From the NCBI GenBank assembly GCA_033675545.1, contig JAWDGP010006574.1, positions 940,001 through 1,004,000 of the forward strand: 64,000 nucleotides of DNA, in the 5' to 3' direction. How positions within the stretch are numbered: the first letter of the stretch is position 1; every line of letters begins with the position of its first letter. The translations under genes were made by a program, and so were the position numbers. Of this stretch, positions 1 through 10,500 are shown piece after piece. A model generated the notes under the pieces. It searched no databases. It was not told the DNA's origin and saw nothing but the letters and a program-made list of their open reading frames with translations. The stretch is from Elysia crispata. Lineage: Eukaryota > Mollusca > Gastropoda > Plakobranchidae.

Positions 1-2526
1 ATGTTAATTTTTTTTTCTTTATTGGATGCTTGTTAAAAGTGACAAAAATCAATTATAATAATTAATATTAAATCTGTTAATGACCTTAATTGCATAGTGA
101 GTCATTATTTGAATTTTGTCAAAAATTTTACACAGCCATGTCATAATAATCTCCTGTTTTTGGTTTTATTTTTAACAGTATTTATCATTTTTTTAAACTT
201 AACTAACCTAATGATAACAGATGACAAGGTGTGACTTTGCATTAAGCAACATTTAAGATCTTTAAAAAAAATCTGGATTAAAAAAGAAAAAAAAAAGAGA
301 AAAATCAAAAAGCTGCTTCAAATTGCATATTGCAGCCGAGGTCAAGCAGTGCCAGGGCGCCAAATTATATTCACCATCAAAATTCATTTCTATTTAAATC
401 TTAGTATTGACAATCCATCTTTATCCAACCAAGAAAGTCGATATAAACATGGCACGGTTATTAGTAGCTGGCATATGTGGTAAATATGTACATGTAAGTA
501 AATATAAATACACGTTCACATGTTTAATCTTGATTTTTTTTATATATATATATATTCACCTTTCTCACAAGTCAGAAGTGAGAGTTCTGGATTTGAAAAA
601 GAAATTTTTTTCCATCTTTTTCTTAACATCATATCTAATATCTCCTTAGAGAATTATAATGCTAGGCTATTTTTAACATTAGGAGTCAAAAACTAAAATG
701 TTTTATATTCAAAACAAGTCATTTTGATTGAATGTCAGACAATAACAGTGCAGAAAAAAAAAAAGATGAATACAAACTTGAGATTTTTATTAGAGATTCT
801 CTTGTTGAAATGTACAGGATTAGAAAATTTGCTGTCCTTAATTTATAAGAATGACAGATAATTGTAACAATATGTGACGTTTGGATTCAGAATACATAAT
901 TACATTTGTTGAAACAGCCACTTGACAAAGAACAAGAATACTTGCACTTAGTGAGTAAAAACTAAAATGAAAAAGGAACACAAAAGAAAAAGCCAGGATA
1001 GGCATGTAGAATGTACAGAGTTCAAAAGATGAAAATAAAAAAAATTCAGTAATTAAACAAAAAAAGTTAAGTCTAGAACAGGCATAGCTATTTATTTATA
1101 TATACAAGTATATATATAAATGTATGAAGAATCTCGAAAAAAATCTCAGCATAATAAACATGTATGCTTCGACTTAATAAATTCCTTAAAGGGTGAGCAA
1201 AAAGGGAGGGGACTCAATTGACAAATCACAAGTTCTTTCCATGACCCTAGGTCTGATCTGTATGAGACACTAAGCCATTTATTAATGATTTAAAAACCAA
1301 CAAAAAACGCATTAGCTGCTGAGAATTCACCAATATCAACATAATGCGCAAATTAACATGGTTTCAGAGTCATAAGGGCTCCTTTTTTTTACTTCTATGC
1401 AATCAAAATACTTAGTTCGAGATTAAATGCAACGGTTTAAAAAATCTGATACATGAATTCAAAATTTAGGCCCTTATATTATTTCATTTTACAAAATTTG
1501 ATAAAAATTTAACTTAACGCATAAAATCAGCCTTAGTGGTTTTTATTTTTTTCAATGCCCACATTTAATTTTACAATAGTCATTGTAAAGATCATAGTGA
1601 GCCTATTCATTTCAACTTGACAATTACATGAACACCATTCTTTCACATTGCAAAAGGTTGAGCTTTATACCAGATGTCATCTGTTAAATAAATAAAACAC
1701 CTATAAAGGATAAAACCTTTATTCTTTTGGGGCACAAATGTACTGAAATTATAAATTCAATCTATTTATATTCACAATAATGGGTCAAGTTTAAAAAAGC
1801 TCCTTTAACATAGGGCATTTACAAATATAGGCCCAGAACAAGTCAATGGTTATTGAACATTTACATGCATTTTGTATAGAGCAAAAGTATTCTTATTCAA
1901 TTTCTGATTCTATCATCTCTGCAAGGACGGCAGCTCTCTGACAATCAAATTTATCATTCAAGAATGTTCCAAAACAGTTCATGTCTGAAAGTTCTAAATT
2001 TCCAAGGCTATTCTCATATACTGAAACAAATTTTATACCATTCTTTTCCAGATTTATTATTTAAGGCCCATAAGAAACAAATGAAAATGAAATTAGAAAT
2101 TACATATTTCTTACCTCAATTTTCATACCTGTGGTCAAGATGTCATGTATAGCTAAAAAAAAAAAGCATGTTGCGTGACTTGCATACAGATAAAACATGA
2201 TCTCTACAGCCCATATGTATTTAGTTCCTAGATCTTTATATTTGACATTGAAAGGGGAATAATGCTGGTCAAATATAAAACCAAACAGTTCACATAAATA
2301 CAGAGACTGATTGAATAATCGTGCAAACCAAAACCCTTAAATAACCTGTACACATATGTATGTAAAAGTTTGCATCCTGGGAGGGAAAAAAATTTCATCA
2401 ATAGAGATAAATTTATAAAAATTGAATTCCCTTACATAATATTGACCACTGAAGTTTTACAGGAAACAAGCAAACAAAGTGGATATTTCCTTTATTTGAA
2501 TTTCATTTCAAATGAAGACTAATTAT
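1..2526. other. AT-rich sequence, no gene seen
   Basis: I read both strands and found no exon-like open frame with splice sites, no RNA gene and no repeat array longer than short A or T runs. A short open frame at 407-649 is AT-rich and low in complexity and shows no protein character. Confidence 0.5.
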
Positions 2527-2850
2527 ATTTAAAAGTCATATTGCAACATTACAAAAGCTTTCTAAAGGATGATGACTTTTTCTTCCATGGCAATTTAAAA
2601 GTCAAAGTGCAACATTACAAAAATTTTCTAAAGGATGGTGGTTAATTTCTTCTATGACCATTTAAAAGTCATGATACTGCAACATTACAAAAACTTTCTA
2701 AAGGATAGTGTTTCATTTCTTCCATGGTTATTTAAAAGTTATACTGTAACATAAAAAAAAATTCTAAAGGATGATAGCAAATTTTTTCCATGGCCATTTA
2801 AATGAAACTGCAACATTAAAAAAAAACTTTCTAAAAAGATGGTATAATTA
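2527..2850 (+). repeat. Diverged tandem repeat, about 66-70 bp x 5
   Basis: Five successive units share the order ATTTAAAAGTCA, then TGCAACATTACAAAA, then TTTCTAAAGGATGATG, then TTCTTCCATGG. The units differ from each other by substitutions and small indels, so this is an old array. It has no coding character. Confidence 0.75.
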
Positions 2851-3163
2851 TTTGGAGATGGTGTATAAAATTTAGCATGACAAAAATACTACATGTATAA
2901 TGCTTGAAACATCACCTCTAAATGATCTTGTTAAGACCAAGCAAAAACCAACGCACTGTCTTCCCAACATTTTTTGTTTGTTGTTCACTTCCTGGTCTCA
3001 GCAAATGGGCATGCAAAATTAAATTTGTGAATGAGTGAGGTAGCCTTTGAACATGATGGCATAAAAAAATGATAATAAAACAGAAATCTTATTGAAACTA
3101 TTTGGGAATGCATCAAAACTTCAAATTTAGATAACCTAGCACATTACAGTATGTTGATCTTTA

Positions 3164-3815
3164 TGGTGGCTCCACACCTGAACAATATTCGGCGAACACA
3201 ACGTGCAGAATGATCAGGTGTGGACGCGATTTATCAGATGTTTGCCTTGTTCGCCGAACACAGCAAACCGTCCAAACGTGTCCCACTTGGGGTGGAACTT
3301 TTGACACGCTGAACGAACATTCGTTGCATTCGTGCGCAAGTGTGTACCTGTGTTCGTCATTGTTCGCACTGTAGGGTAATATGTTGAGAGGTCAATGAAA
3401 AATGGAGTGGGTTAAAGAAAAATGCCTACAACTCATTGATGAATATGAGCAAAACGAGCTACTCTGGAACACAAGACATGGTTCTTATTACAACAAACTC
3501 AAAAAAACATGAGTCTTGAACTCATTTCAAGGAGTCTTGGATGTTCCATTGAACAGACGAAAAAGAAAATGGATAGTCTTCACAAAGGAACACAAAATGA
3601 AAAAGGCACCCGAGGCTGTTATCAAATCTATGATAATGTACTGACAAGGATGCAGTACACATTGAAAGCACAATCATGTTCGGCAAAAAGCAAAAAGTAT
3701 CGAGCACAGCAAACACAACGTTCAGGTCTGGACAAAATGGCAAATATTTGCTCGTAACGTTCGCCAAACAATGTTTGGCGCGTTCATCGAACAATGTTCA
3801 GGTGTGGACCCACCA
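3164..3815 (+). mobile_element. PIF/Harbinger-like element (non-autonomous or decayed)
   Basis: The left end begins TGGTGGCTCCACACCTGAAC and the right end, read on the other strand, begins TGGTGGGTCCACACCTGAAC, so the element has near-perfect terminal inverted repeats. It is flanked on both sides by the trinucleotide TTA (3161-3163 and 3816-3818). A 3-bp TWA target duplication is typical of the PIF/Harbinger superfamily. The interior holds a broken frame resembling the MADF/Myb-SANT DNA-binding protein that such elements encode. No transposase domain is present. The superfamily assignment is inferred from target-site length and the internal frame. The element boundaries are seen directly. Confidence 0.75.
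3402..3640 (+). pseudogene. Broken MADF/Myb-SANT-like DNA-binding ORF inside the Harbinger-like element
   Basis: From the ATG at 3402 the frame reads LQLIDEYEQNELLWNTRHG and continues SYYNKLKKT before a TGA at 3510. The expected continuation, ELISRSLGCSIEQTKKKMDSL, appears in another frame from 3509, so at least one frameshift has broken the gene. The order LI..Y/LLW..Y..K..I...LG.S....KKK...L fits the MADF or Myb/SANT-like fold used by the accessory protein of PIF/Harbinger transposons. The copy is not functional. Confidence 0.6.
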
Positions 3816-3994
3816 TTACACTCGGTATAATTAAAACTAGGTTAAATACACATGTCAGTAATCAAAATAACAGCATTGCCAGCCTCTACTTTTATTTTTC
3901 AATTTGTCTTAGTTCAAGCAGGATATCTTTGGCAGCAATCATTTCATCCAGTACCCCCTCAAAAGATTTTCTGAAAAAAAAAAATTTCTGAAAA

Positions 3995-4052
3995 ATGGAT
4001 TAAATCTTCCAATTAAGAGTATTCGAATTACAAAAATGGGTTCATTGAGGGT
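3995..4052 (+). repeat. Short fragment of the pogo-like repeat
   Basis: About 55 bp starting TGGATTAAATCTTCCAATTA match, with few differences, a stretch inside the complete element at 4792-4850. The rest of the element is missing here. It is either a deletion remnant or a small segmental copy. Confidence 0.6.
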
Positions 4053-4751
4053 CATCGATATATAAGAGAAATTTTTACTTCAAGAACTATGCCTTAACTC
4101 ATGTTTATGTTATCTTGCAATTCCCTGGTTTTCAGAAAAATAAGCATAGATTTAATAATAATTTCGTGCTTGTACATATAAGGTTGTTACACTTTTGAAC
4201 AGGGAAGCACGCCCAATGCTAAAAGATGAAAATCCAAGTAAAATCAGAGTTGTAAGTCACAGTGCCATCGGGAGTTATCAAAATCAGTATTGCAATACGC
4301 AAATTTTTTTTAGATATGATTTTAATTTTAAGAATGCTGTGGGCCCCATTGAAATACATGTATATATTTACTTTTTTGATTCAGCATGTGAACGTTCCTA
4401 ATTAAAAAGCTTGAGCTTCATTTTCAATTTCTTGTATTATTCTAGTTACAAATCCAATATCGTCTAACACCTTTTCTTAATCTTAGCTACATATTTGAAA
4501 TCAGCAGTAAGGCTTACCAAGCTGTACTTGTAATATATTGCATAAGGAATCCAAGAAAAAGAGTTGAATAAATATAATTATTGATAGTTGATTATGTACT
4601 GAAATTCCTTTACTTAAGTTCATTAGGTCTATTCCTTGCTCAAAATCATTTTACACAAATTTGTACATTTAGCTTATGTCAATGTAGAAAAGGGACAGAA
4701 GGGTTACATTTACAAAGAAAAAGCGTATACATGAGAGATAGTGCACAAGTA

Positions 4752-5212
4752 CATTGGAAATCTCATAATTCGAATTGCATGGGAATGGATTAAATCTTCC
4801 AATTAAGAGTTTTCGAATTACAAAAATGGGTATAACAGAGTCTAAGACTCATTGAGTGAGTGTGTACTGAGCCTGCAACGAGCAACCCTCCCCTTCCCCT
4901 GTCCCACGTTGCTATCAGTATCAGTACAGAGTTGCTACTGGCACTTAATTGTAAATGCATATGCTCCCTTCTTGATTTGTTAGTGCACTGATCAGCCTTT
5001 CTTGGGCAGTGATTGGCATTGCTTGCTGCTTGAAAGATGCATGTAGCACTTTTGTGATGCCTTATGAGCTGGTATCGACTTCGAATTAAGAGAATCAAAT
5101 AATAAATACTTCCAAATACGAGTCCGATTCTAACAAAGCCAAAGAGAGAAAAAAATGCTATCATCTTGCAAAATTCGAATAATCAGACTTCGGTTTTTTG
5201 AGGTTTCCACTG
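4752..5212 (-). mobile_element. pogo-like (Tc1/mariner) MITE, copy 1
   Basis: The element is bounded by TA on each side (4750-4751 and 5213-5214). Its right end, read on the minus strand, starts CAGTGGAAACCTCAAAAAAC and its left end starts CATTGGAAATCTCATAATTC, so the termini are inverted repeats. CAGTGGAAACC termini with TA duplication are characteristic of pogo/Tigger-type MITEs. A homologous copy in opposite orientation lies at 16896-17369. The interior has no intact transposase. Confidence 0.75.
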
Positions 5213-5246
5213 TAATAAGGAAGAAAAACATTTTTTTTAAAAAGGG

Positions 5247-5247
<1 letters not shown>

Positions 5248-5332
<85 letters not shown>
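5248..5332 (+). repeat. (TG)n(GA)n compound microsatellite
   Basis: About 30 bp of TG dinucleotides pass directly into about 55 bp of GA dinucleotides. Open frames across it are artefacts of the repeat. Confidence 0.95.
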
Positions 5333-5338
<6 letters not shown>

Positions 5339-6961
5339 GGCCGGGTGAGGAGGAAATATTAAAAGATAGAAAATTTTTTAGTTGTATTATGACCAGATTA
5401 TTAGGATAAATTGCTAAAAGTATTTTTTTTTTTTTGTTTTTTAAATTCAAAGTGTATGATCATATAAATCACAACAAAATGTGAATACATAAATCGTATG
5501 AATGTGAAATTTGATTATAAATCATTTTATGGCATTCACCTTGGATAAATAATATACATCAAGTGTGAACATCAACAATTTATTGGGGGGGGGGGAACAC
5601 TGAAATGTTGATAAGGCTAGATTAGTACTCAGTGATGACAATCTTTCAAAAGAATGTCTTGTAACCCATCCTTAGGGCAGCAGAATATCAGGGTCCACAT
5701 ATAACGGCCAGTCATCAAGTGTTAGAAGTCTATTTCTGTTTGCAATAGAAGACATGGACTGGTCCCACAAGCCAGCTCAATCCATGTCATATGTGATGGC
5801 ACGCAGCAGCAAGTGTATGACAGACCTGCCACAGAACACAGGGCTGTGTTAGCATCTTCATGATCTTGTGGCAATCTTCAATTCAGAAGTTCAAACACAA
5901 ATTTCTAAAAAAAAAAAAAGCTATGCCAGACATTTAAAAAATCATTATATTTTGCCTATTACTAAGACTTGTTTTAAATCAGAAATAATTTTGAATCTAA
6001 GCTTAGTTATTGAGAAATTAATGAAATAGGTCAAGTGTGTAACTTGCAGTACTCGTTTATGTTGGCTGCAGATCTACATAAACTGTCGGTCAGGAGCTAG
6101 AGTATAGCGACTGTGACCTTTGATCACAACATCATAGGTGTCGGCTGATGATGTAGGTTGGGTGTATATACCAGAATACATGTGATAACTGTCATTGCCA
6201 GACTAAAGGCTGTGAGCTTTGATATGTTTTGTTTTTATATGTTGAAATTTAAAATTTGAAAAGTTGTGAAATTTGATAGTTGATAAATTGTTTTTTGGTT
6301 TGTTTTAAACAAAATTATGTTGAAAGAAATTCTTTAAAATATTTATAATTTCAAGCAGTTTTTTTTTCAAGAAAATTTTCAAAATTGCATTGCTTGAAGC
6401 ATCTACTGCGCGCAAAGGTTCTCGCAGTTACAAAATTCTCAAGACTTATGATTACCATTAATATTTAAAGGACTTAAATGAAAAAGAGGGGCAGCAGCAT
6501 AGTTTTTAAAGTTTTTTGCACAAGGGGCCGACATATTACACGGAATACCTACCAAAATATAAAATTAAACCTGAATCTTAAATATGAACAGGGTTTGAAT
6601 AAATTTACAGAGAGGGTTTGAAGCAGAGAGATATTAAAACATAATTATTTCCACCTGTATATAACCTAAAATGTTTCAGGGAAATCATTGCAAAACTATT
6701 TCCTATCAATATACTATAACTAGAACTGAAGATTGGTAATCTGCTGATACATTTTATATGGGAAAGAGGAAAAAAAATCACAGAGATGAAGTTTCAGAAG
6801 ATCTTTCTAGGTATTCAAGAGAAAACGTCCAGACAAATTATCTAAACTCATAGCAAAGCTCTCCACATTATATTTAGATAGTTGAAATTACTATAAATAG
6901 GATGTAGTTGGAAAAAAAATGTAAAAATTTCAAAAATAAGTGCAGTGATGACTTTTATGAA
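5333..6961. other. Gene-free AT-rich stretch
   Basis: This is the region downstream of the SUV39H 3' end. It holds a G-run at 5584-5594 and homopolymer runs. A slightly more GC-rich patch at 5680-5880 may be an unidentified old repeat, but I could not assign it. Confidence 0.4.
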
Positions 6962-6967
6962 TTTATT
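6962..6967 (-). promoter_or_regulatory. Candidate poly(A) signal of SUV39H
   Basis: AATAAA on the minus strand, about 275 nt beyond the SUV39H stop codon. It is the first canonical hexamer I see after the stop on that strand. Confidence 0.4.
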
Positions 6968-7240
6968 AAAAGATTATCTGGATATCTCAGTTCCTGTGTT
7001 ATTTGAGGAAGTCAATTCTAAAACAAATTAAAAAGGAAAAGAAAAAAAAATTGAACATAATTGAGGTATGATGTGAAAATTAGCCGATATTCTTATGAAA
7101 TCAGTGGTCACAGGTAGTAACAAAAACAGTCAAGCTAAATAAGAGACTCAATATTTGCTAAACATAACAAATTTCCTAAGCTGACAAAAATAAATGTTTA
7201 CAACTCACAATAAAATCAATTTCTGACTACTTTTACTGAG

Positions 7241-7554
7241 TTAAAAAAACAAAAACTTCCTGCAATTTTTTGCACCACATAGACATGCCATAGTAAAAAT
7301 GCTTGTTTTTTCGTTCTCAGCAGCTGATGACTCAATGTCTGAAGCCGGTGGGGTAGGCACTTTGGACAAACTTATTAAGTCTTCAAATGTGTTTTTGGTG
7401 CCAGCAGTCCACTTTGGAGTTGCAAAAACATCATTTTTGGGAATTGCTTCAGCATATGAACTGCAATCTCGAACTAATTGTGTGTCTCTATTTTCCTCGC
7501 CAAGAACTTCATTGCTTTGGCTGCTACTGTTGTGGTCTTCACCTGTGTTTTTCC
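7241..7554 (-). CDS. SUV39H: SUV39H terminal coding exon (linker and post-SET)
   Basis: The acceptor is TTTTATAG. The first two bases complete a glycine codon with exon 6, and the frame then stays open for 103 codons to TAA. The exon opens KNTGEDHNSSSQSNE, continues with a polar serine-rich linker of about 88 residues, and ends MACLCGAKNCRKFLFF. CxCGxxxCRxFLF is the diagnostic SUV39 post-SET zinc motif. The plus-strand open frames at the same place are shadows. Confidence 0.9.
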
Positions 7555-10500
7555 CTATAAAAGCAAACGAGAATGTGCATCTATGATATGCCTAAGAATA
7601 ACTATCCAAATCATAAAATCTAGAGATAATATGATAAAAGAAAAACAGTTAATTTATGAAATACTACTTCCTAATGATGATTCTTCAGAAAAATGTAAAA
7701 ACCATTGTAGACTCCTAATTACAGTTGTCCTTGATCAGACCTGTCCACTTGACAGGATCATTTACTCACAGTTACCTTTTTTTTTGTCTTTTGGGGATTT
7801 ATTTTTAAGGTATTTATAGGTCATTTCAATATACTTTGGAAGAAAATTAAAGTACATGTTATCTGTAAAATGACATTTGAAACAAAAGCCAAGACTTTTG
7901 TGACAGTTCATTGCTATGAAAGAAAAAAGTAAGAAATAAAAGCAAGTTTTTTTTTATGAATTACTAACTTAAAATGAAGCTTTAGGGAAATGTCCTTTGA
8001 TAAGTAAGATCCCTAAAGTTTCCTGGAAATGTTTCACAGGATTTAGAGAAATGTCTTGTAACCAGTCAAATACTAGTATACATGTAGGAGATTTACCTAA
8101 GAGAATTTGGTTTAAAACAAAAAAAAAAAAAGTTGTGAAGTTGTGAATCCCTCTTTGTCTCAATGTTTCAAAAACAAGCACTGGGATCGACCTTGAAAAT
8201 AGAACGAAAAAGGCAGCTGCAGCATTGAGGGTGAGTGCTCTTTCTAAGGAATTCTGAGACATGCTCCCCATGCTTTTTTAATAAGCCTTTACATACTGTT
8301 TGGAGCCCAACATTTCAGGTTGGGAATTGCTTTCCATATTAAGGCTTTTAAAAAAGATTGAAAAGGGGGGAATTTGGTCCCAGGGAGGATTTCAGCCTAA
8401 AGAAGAATTTGGGCCCTGAAAAGGGAAAAAATTTAAAGCTTTAAGAAAATCTTGAAAACTTATTGCCATTCTATTCTTTTAGAAGCTTAAAACAATACCG
8501 CTGAATGTGAGTTGAGCCCCATGCAATTATTTTGTGATTTAGAATGGGTCTAGACAATGTAATAAAAATCAGGGCTCACTTAGATATAAAATGCACAGTC
8601 TTTATAAATGAATCTGGATAATGTTCTCAATTAACTTATCTTATGAGAAGAGAACTTTTGATCTAGCTAAGGCTGTGTGATTTTTGCTGGTTTTTGGCTA
8701 ACTAGGCTCTGGGCCTGGCACAGTAGAACTAGTGTTTTTGCCTTTAACCCTTTGACTGCTACATGTTTTTTCCCACTGGGTGATAAGATTAAGAATTTTT
8801 CTAACAGGTTACAGCTATCGCTACAAAGCTGGTCCTAAACAAATAAGAATGATACTAAGTGACCTTACCCAGACACTAAAATTGTTATCATATTGCGGCA
8901 CCAAAGAAATATAAAGGATTATGATATGGACATATCTACTAGATCTACAGCGCACAGGGGTCTTTCTCTCTCTCTCTCTCTCACTATATATATCTAAAAA
9001 TAATATATCCATAGAAACTTATAAGAGTTAGATCTAAATCAGCACACTTGACTGATCTACACTAACCAAATTAACATCTAGACCTAAAAAAAATAATTAA
9101 AAACTAATGTGCTTTTGTAAACTTTATAAAAAAAAAACTCCTTTTGGCATTGAAAGTTATATATTTTTTTAAATTCAAACCACAGCACAACAAACAAAAA
9201 GACAGCAGTTTGTAAGATATCCTAAAAATTAAAAAAAAAACAAAAAATAAATAAAATTCAGCACAAAGTAACAGATCATATTGTCAAGGCCTGATAAACA
9301 AGAGTCAGATAAAATCAAACAGAATGTATCTTTATTCATTTGCTCTTAAATTCCAGTATTAGTTTAGTCTCCCATTTCTTTCGAACATGGATTTTTCAAA
9401 TCAACATTTTTTTTCCCCTTAAATTATTTACGAGCCTGAATTCTAAAGTTTAAAAACATATTCACACCTATGTAATGTTTTCAATTTTGATGATTATTAT
9501 CGAATTTTCATCGAACACAATTTAGGAATGATTCACCCATGAGGCAATTATCAGAAGCACAAGCACTTTTTTCCAGCATAAAACTCAAATCCAGGCGTTT
9601 CCCGTGCAGCTGGAACTCCTTGTCCAAGCATAAAGTATTCAGATCATAGATGGCTTCAATAAGTCTTCCACCCTGTCATAAAAATTGGCCCCAATCAAAA
9701 AAAAACCAAACTATTCAATTATGCTTACGGTTTAAAAAAATAGGGTGCTTTAAGCTGACCAAGAGCAAATGACAGGCATCAATAATTTTTTTGCTGTCTT
9801 ACAGAAAGTATAGAGCTTACCACAGTTGTAGTCAAATGTAAGTTCTTCATTCTTTGCAATGTCTCTTCTGGCAAACAAGCAAATATGAGGCAGCAGCGGA
9901 TCAAGAGTATTTATCCAGACAACATGAACATCCAAGTTTGGATCACACTTTGAAGACCAGGAAGAATAACAAGAAAAAAAATTAGGTGAGCAGGAATACA
10001 TGTAGCAGGGATCCAGCAATTACAAATCTCAGTATGCCAACCACATCTCATAGTAATTGGACTGTGAAATCAGTGCTTCTCTTCACTTCAAACTTTCTAA
10101 AAAGCAGGACTGTTACTAATCCTAAAGCTTATGGAGTAGTTTAAAGTCTCTTTTCTCTCTAAAAAATCATTCATGAGTGAAAGTGATTTGATTGGTTTGA
10201 GTACATAAGCTTGAGAGGAAATTGTACTGTTTTGATCATGGTTTGGTTGTTGTTTTTTTGAGAGCTACTTTAAAATTATGTTATATGGTATTACTATGTG
10301 GTTATATTGTAAAAACCACATCCCCATGCTTGATTCTCCTAAGAAGGAACAATAAAGATTTATAATTCTTATCCTTGTAATCAGCATCTGATTTTGATGT
10401 TGGGTGCTGGTGTGATTCGTTTCCAAAATATCTCACAAAAGGATGAGTTTAAATTTCACATCAAACGGATGAATTATTGCTTTTATAGACCAGAGATCAG

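Noticed and set aside
5640..5880. Patch with NRLLTLDDWPLYVDPDIL on the minus strand, faintly like a BIR domain start
   Set aside because: No following cysteine/histidine ligands and stops nearby. Similarity too short to support.
7299..7819. Plus-strand open frames of 95 and 113 codons
   Set aside because: They overlap the antisense of the SUV39H terminal exon and have no splice or homology support.
9508..9672. ACASDNC motif read as the SUV39H post-SET
   Set aside because: The frame holding it is out of phase with exon 6 and lacks the first cysteine and the CxCG core. The exon at 7241-7554 supplies a perfect CLCGAKNC in the correct phase.
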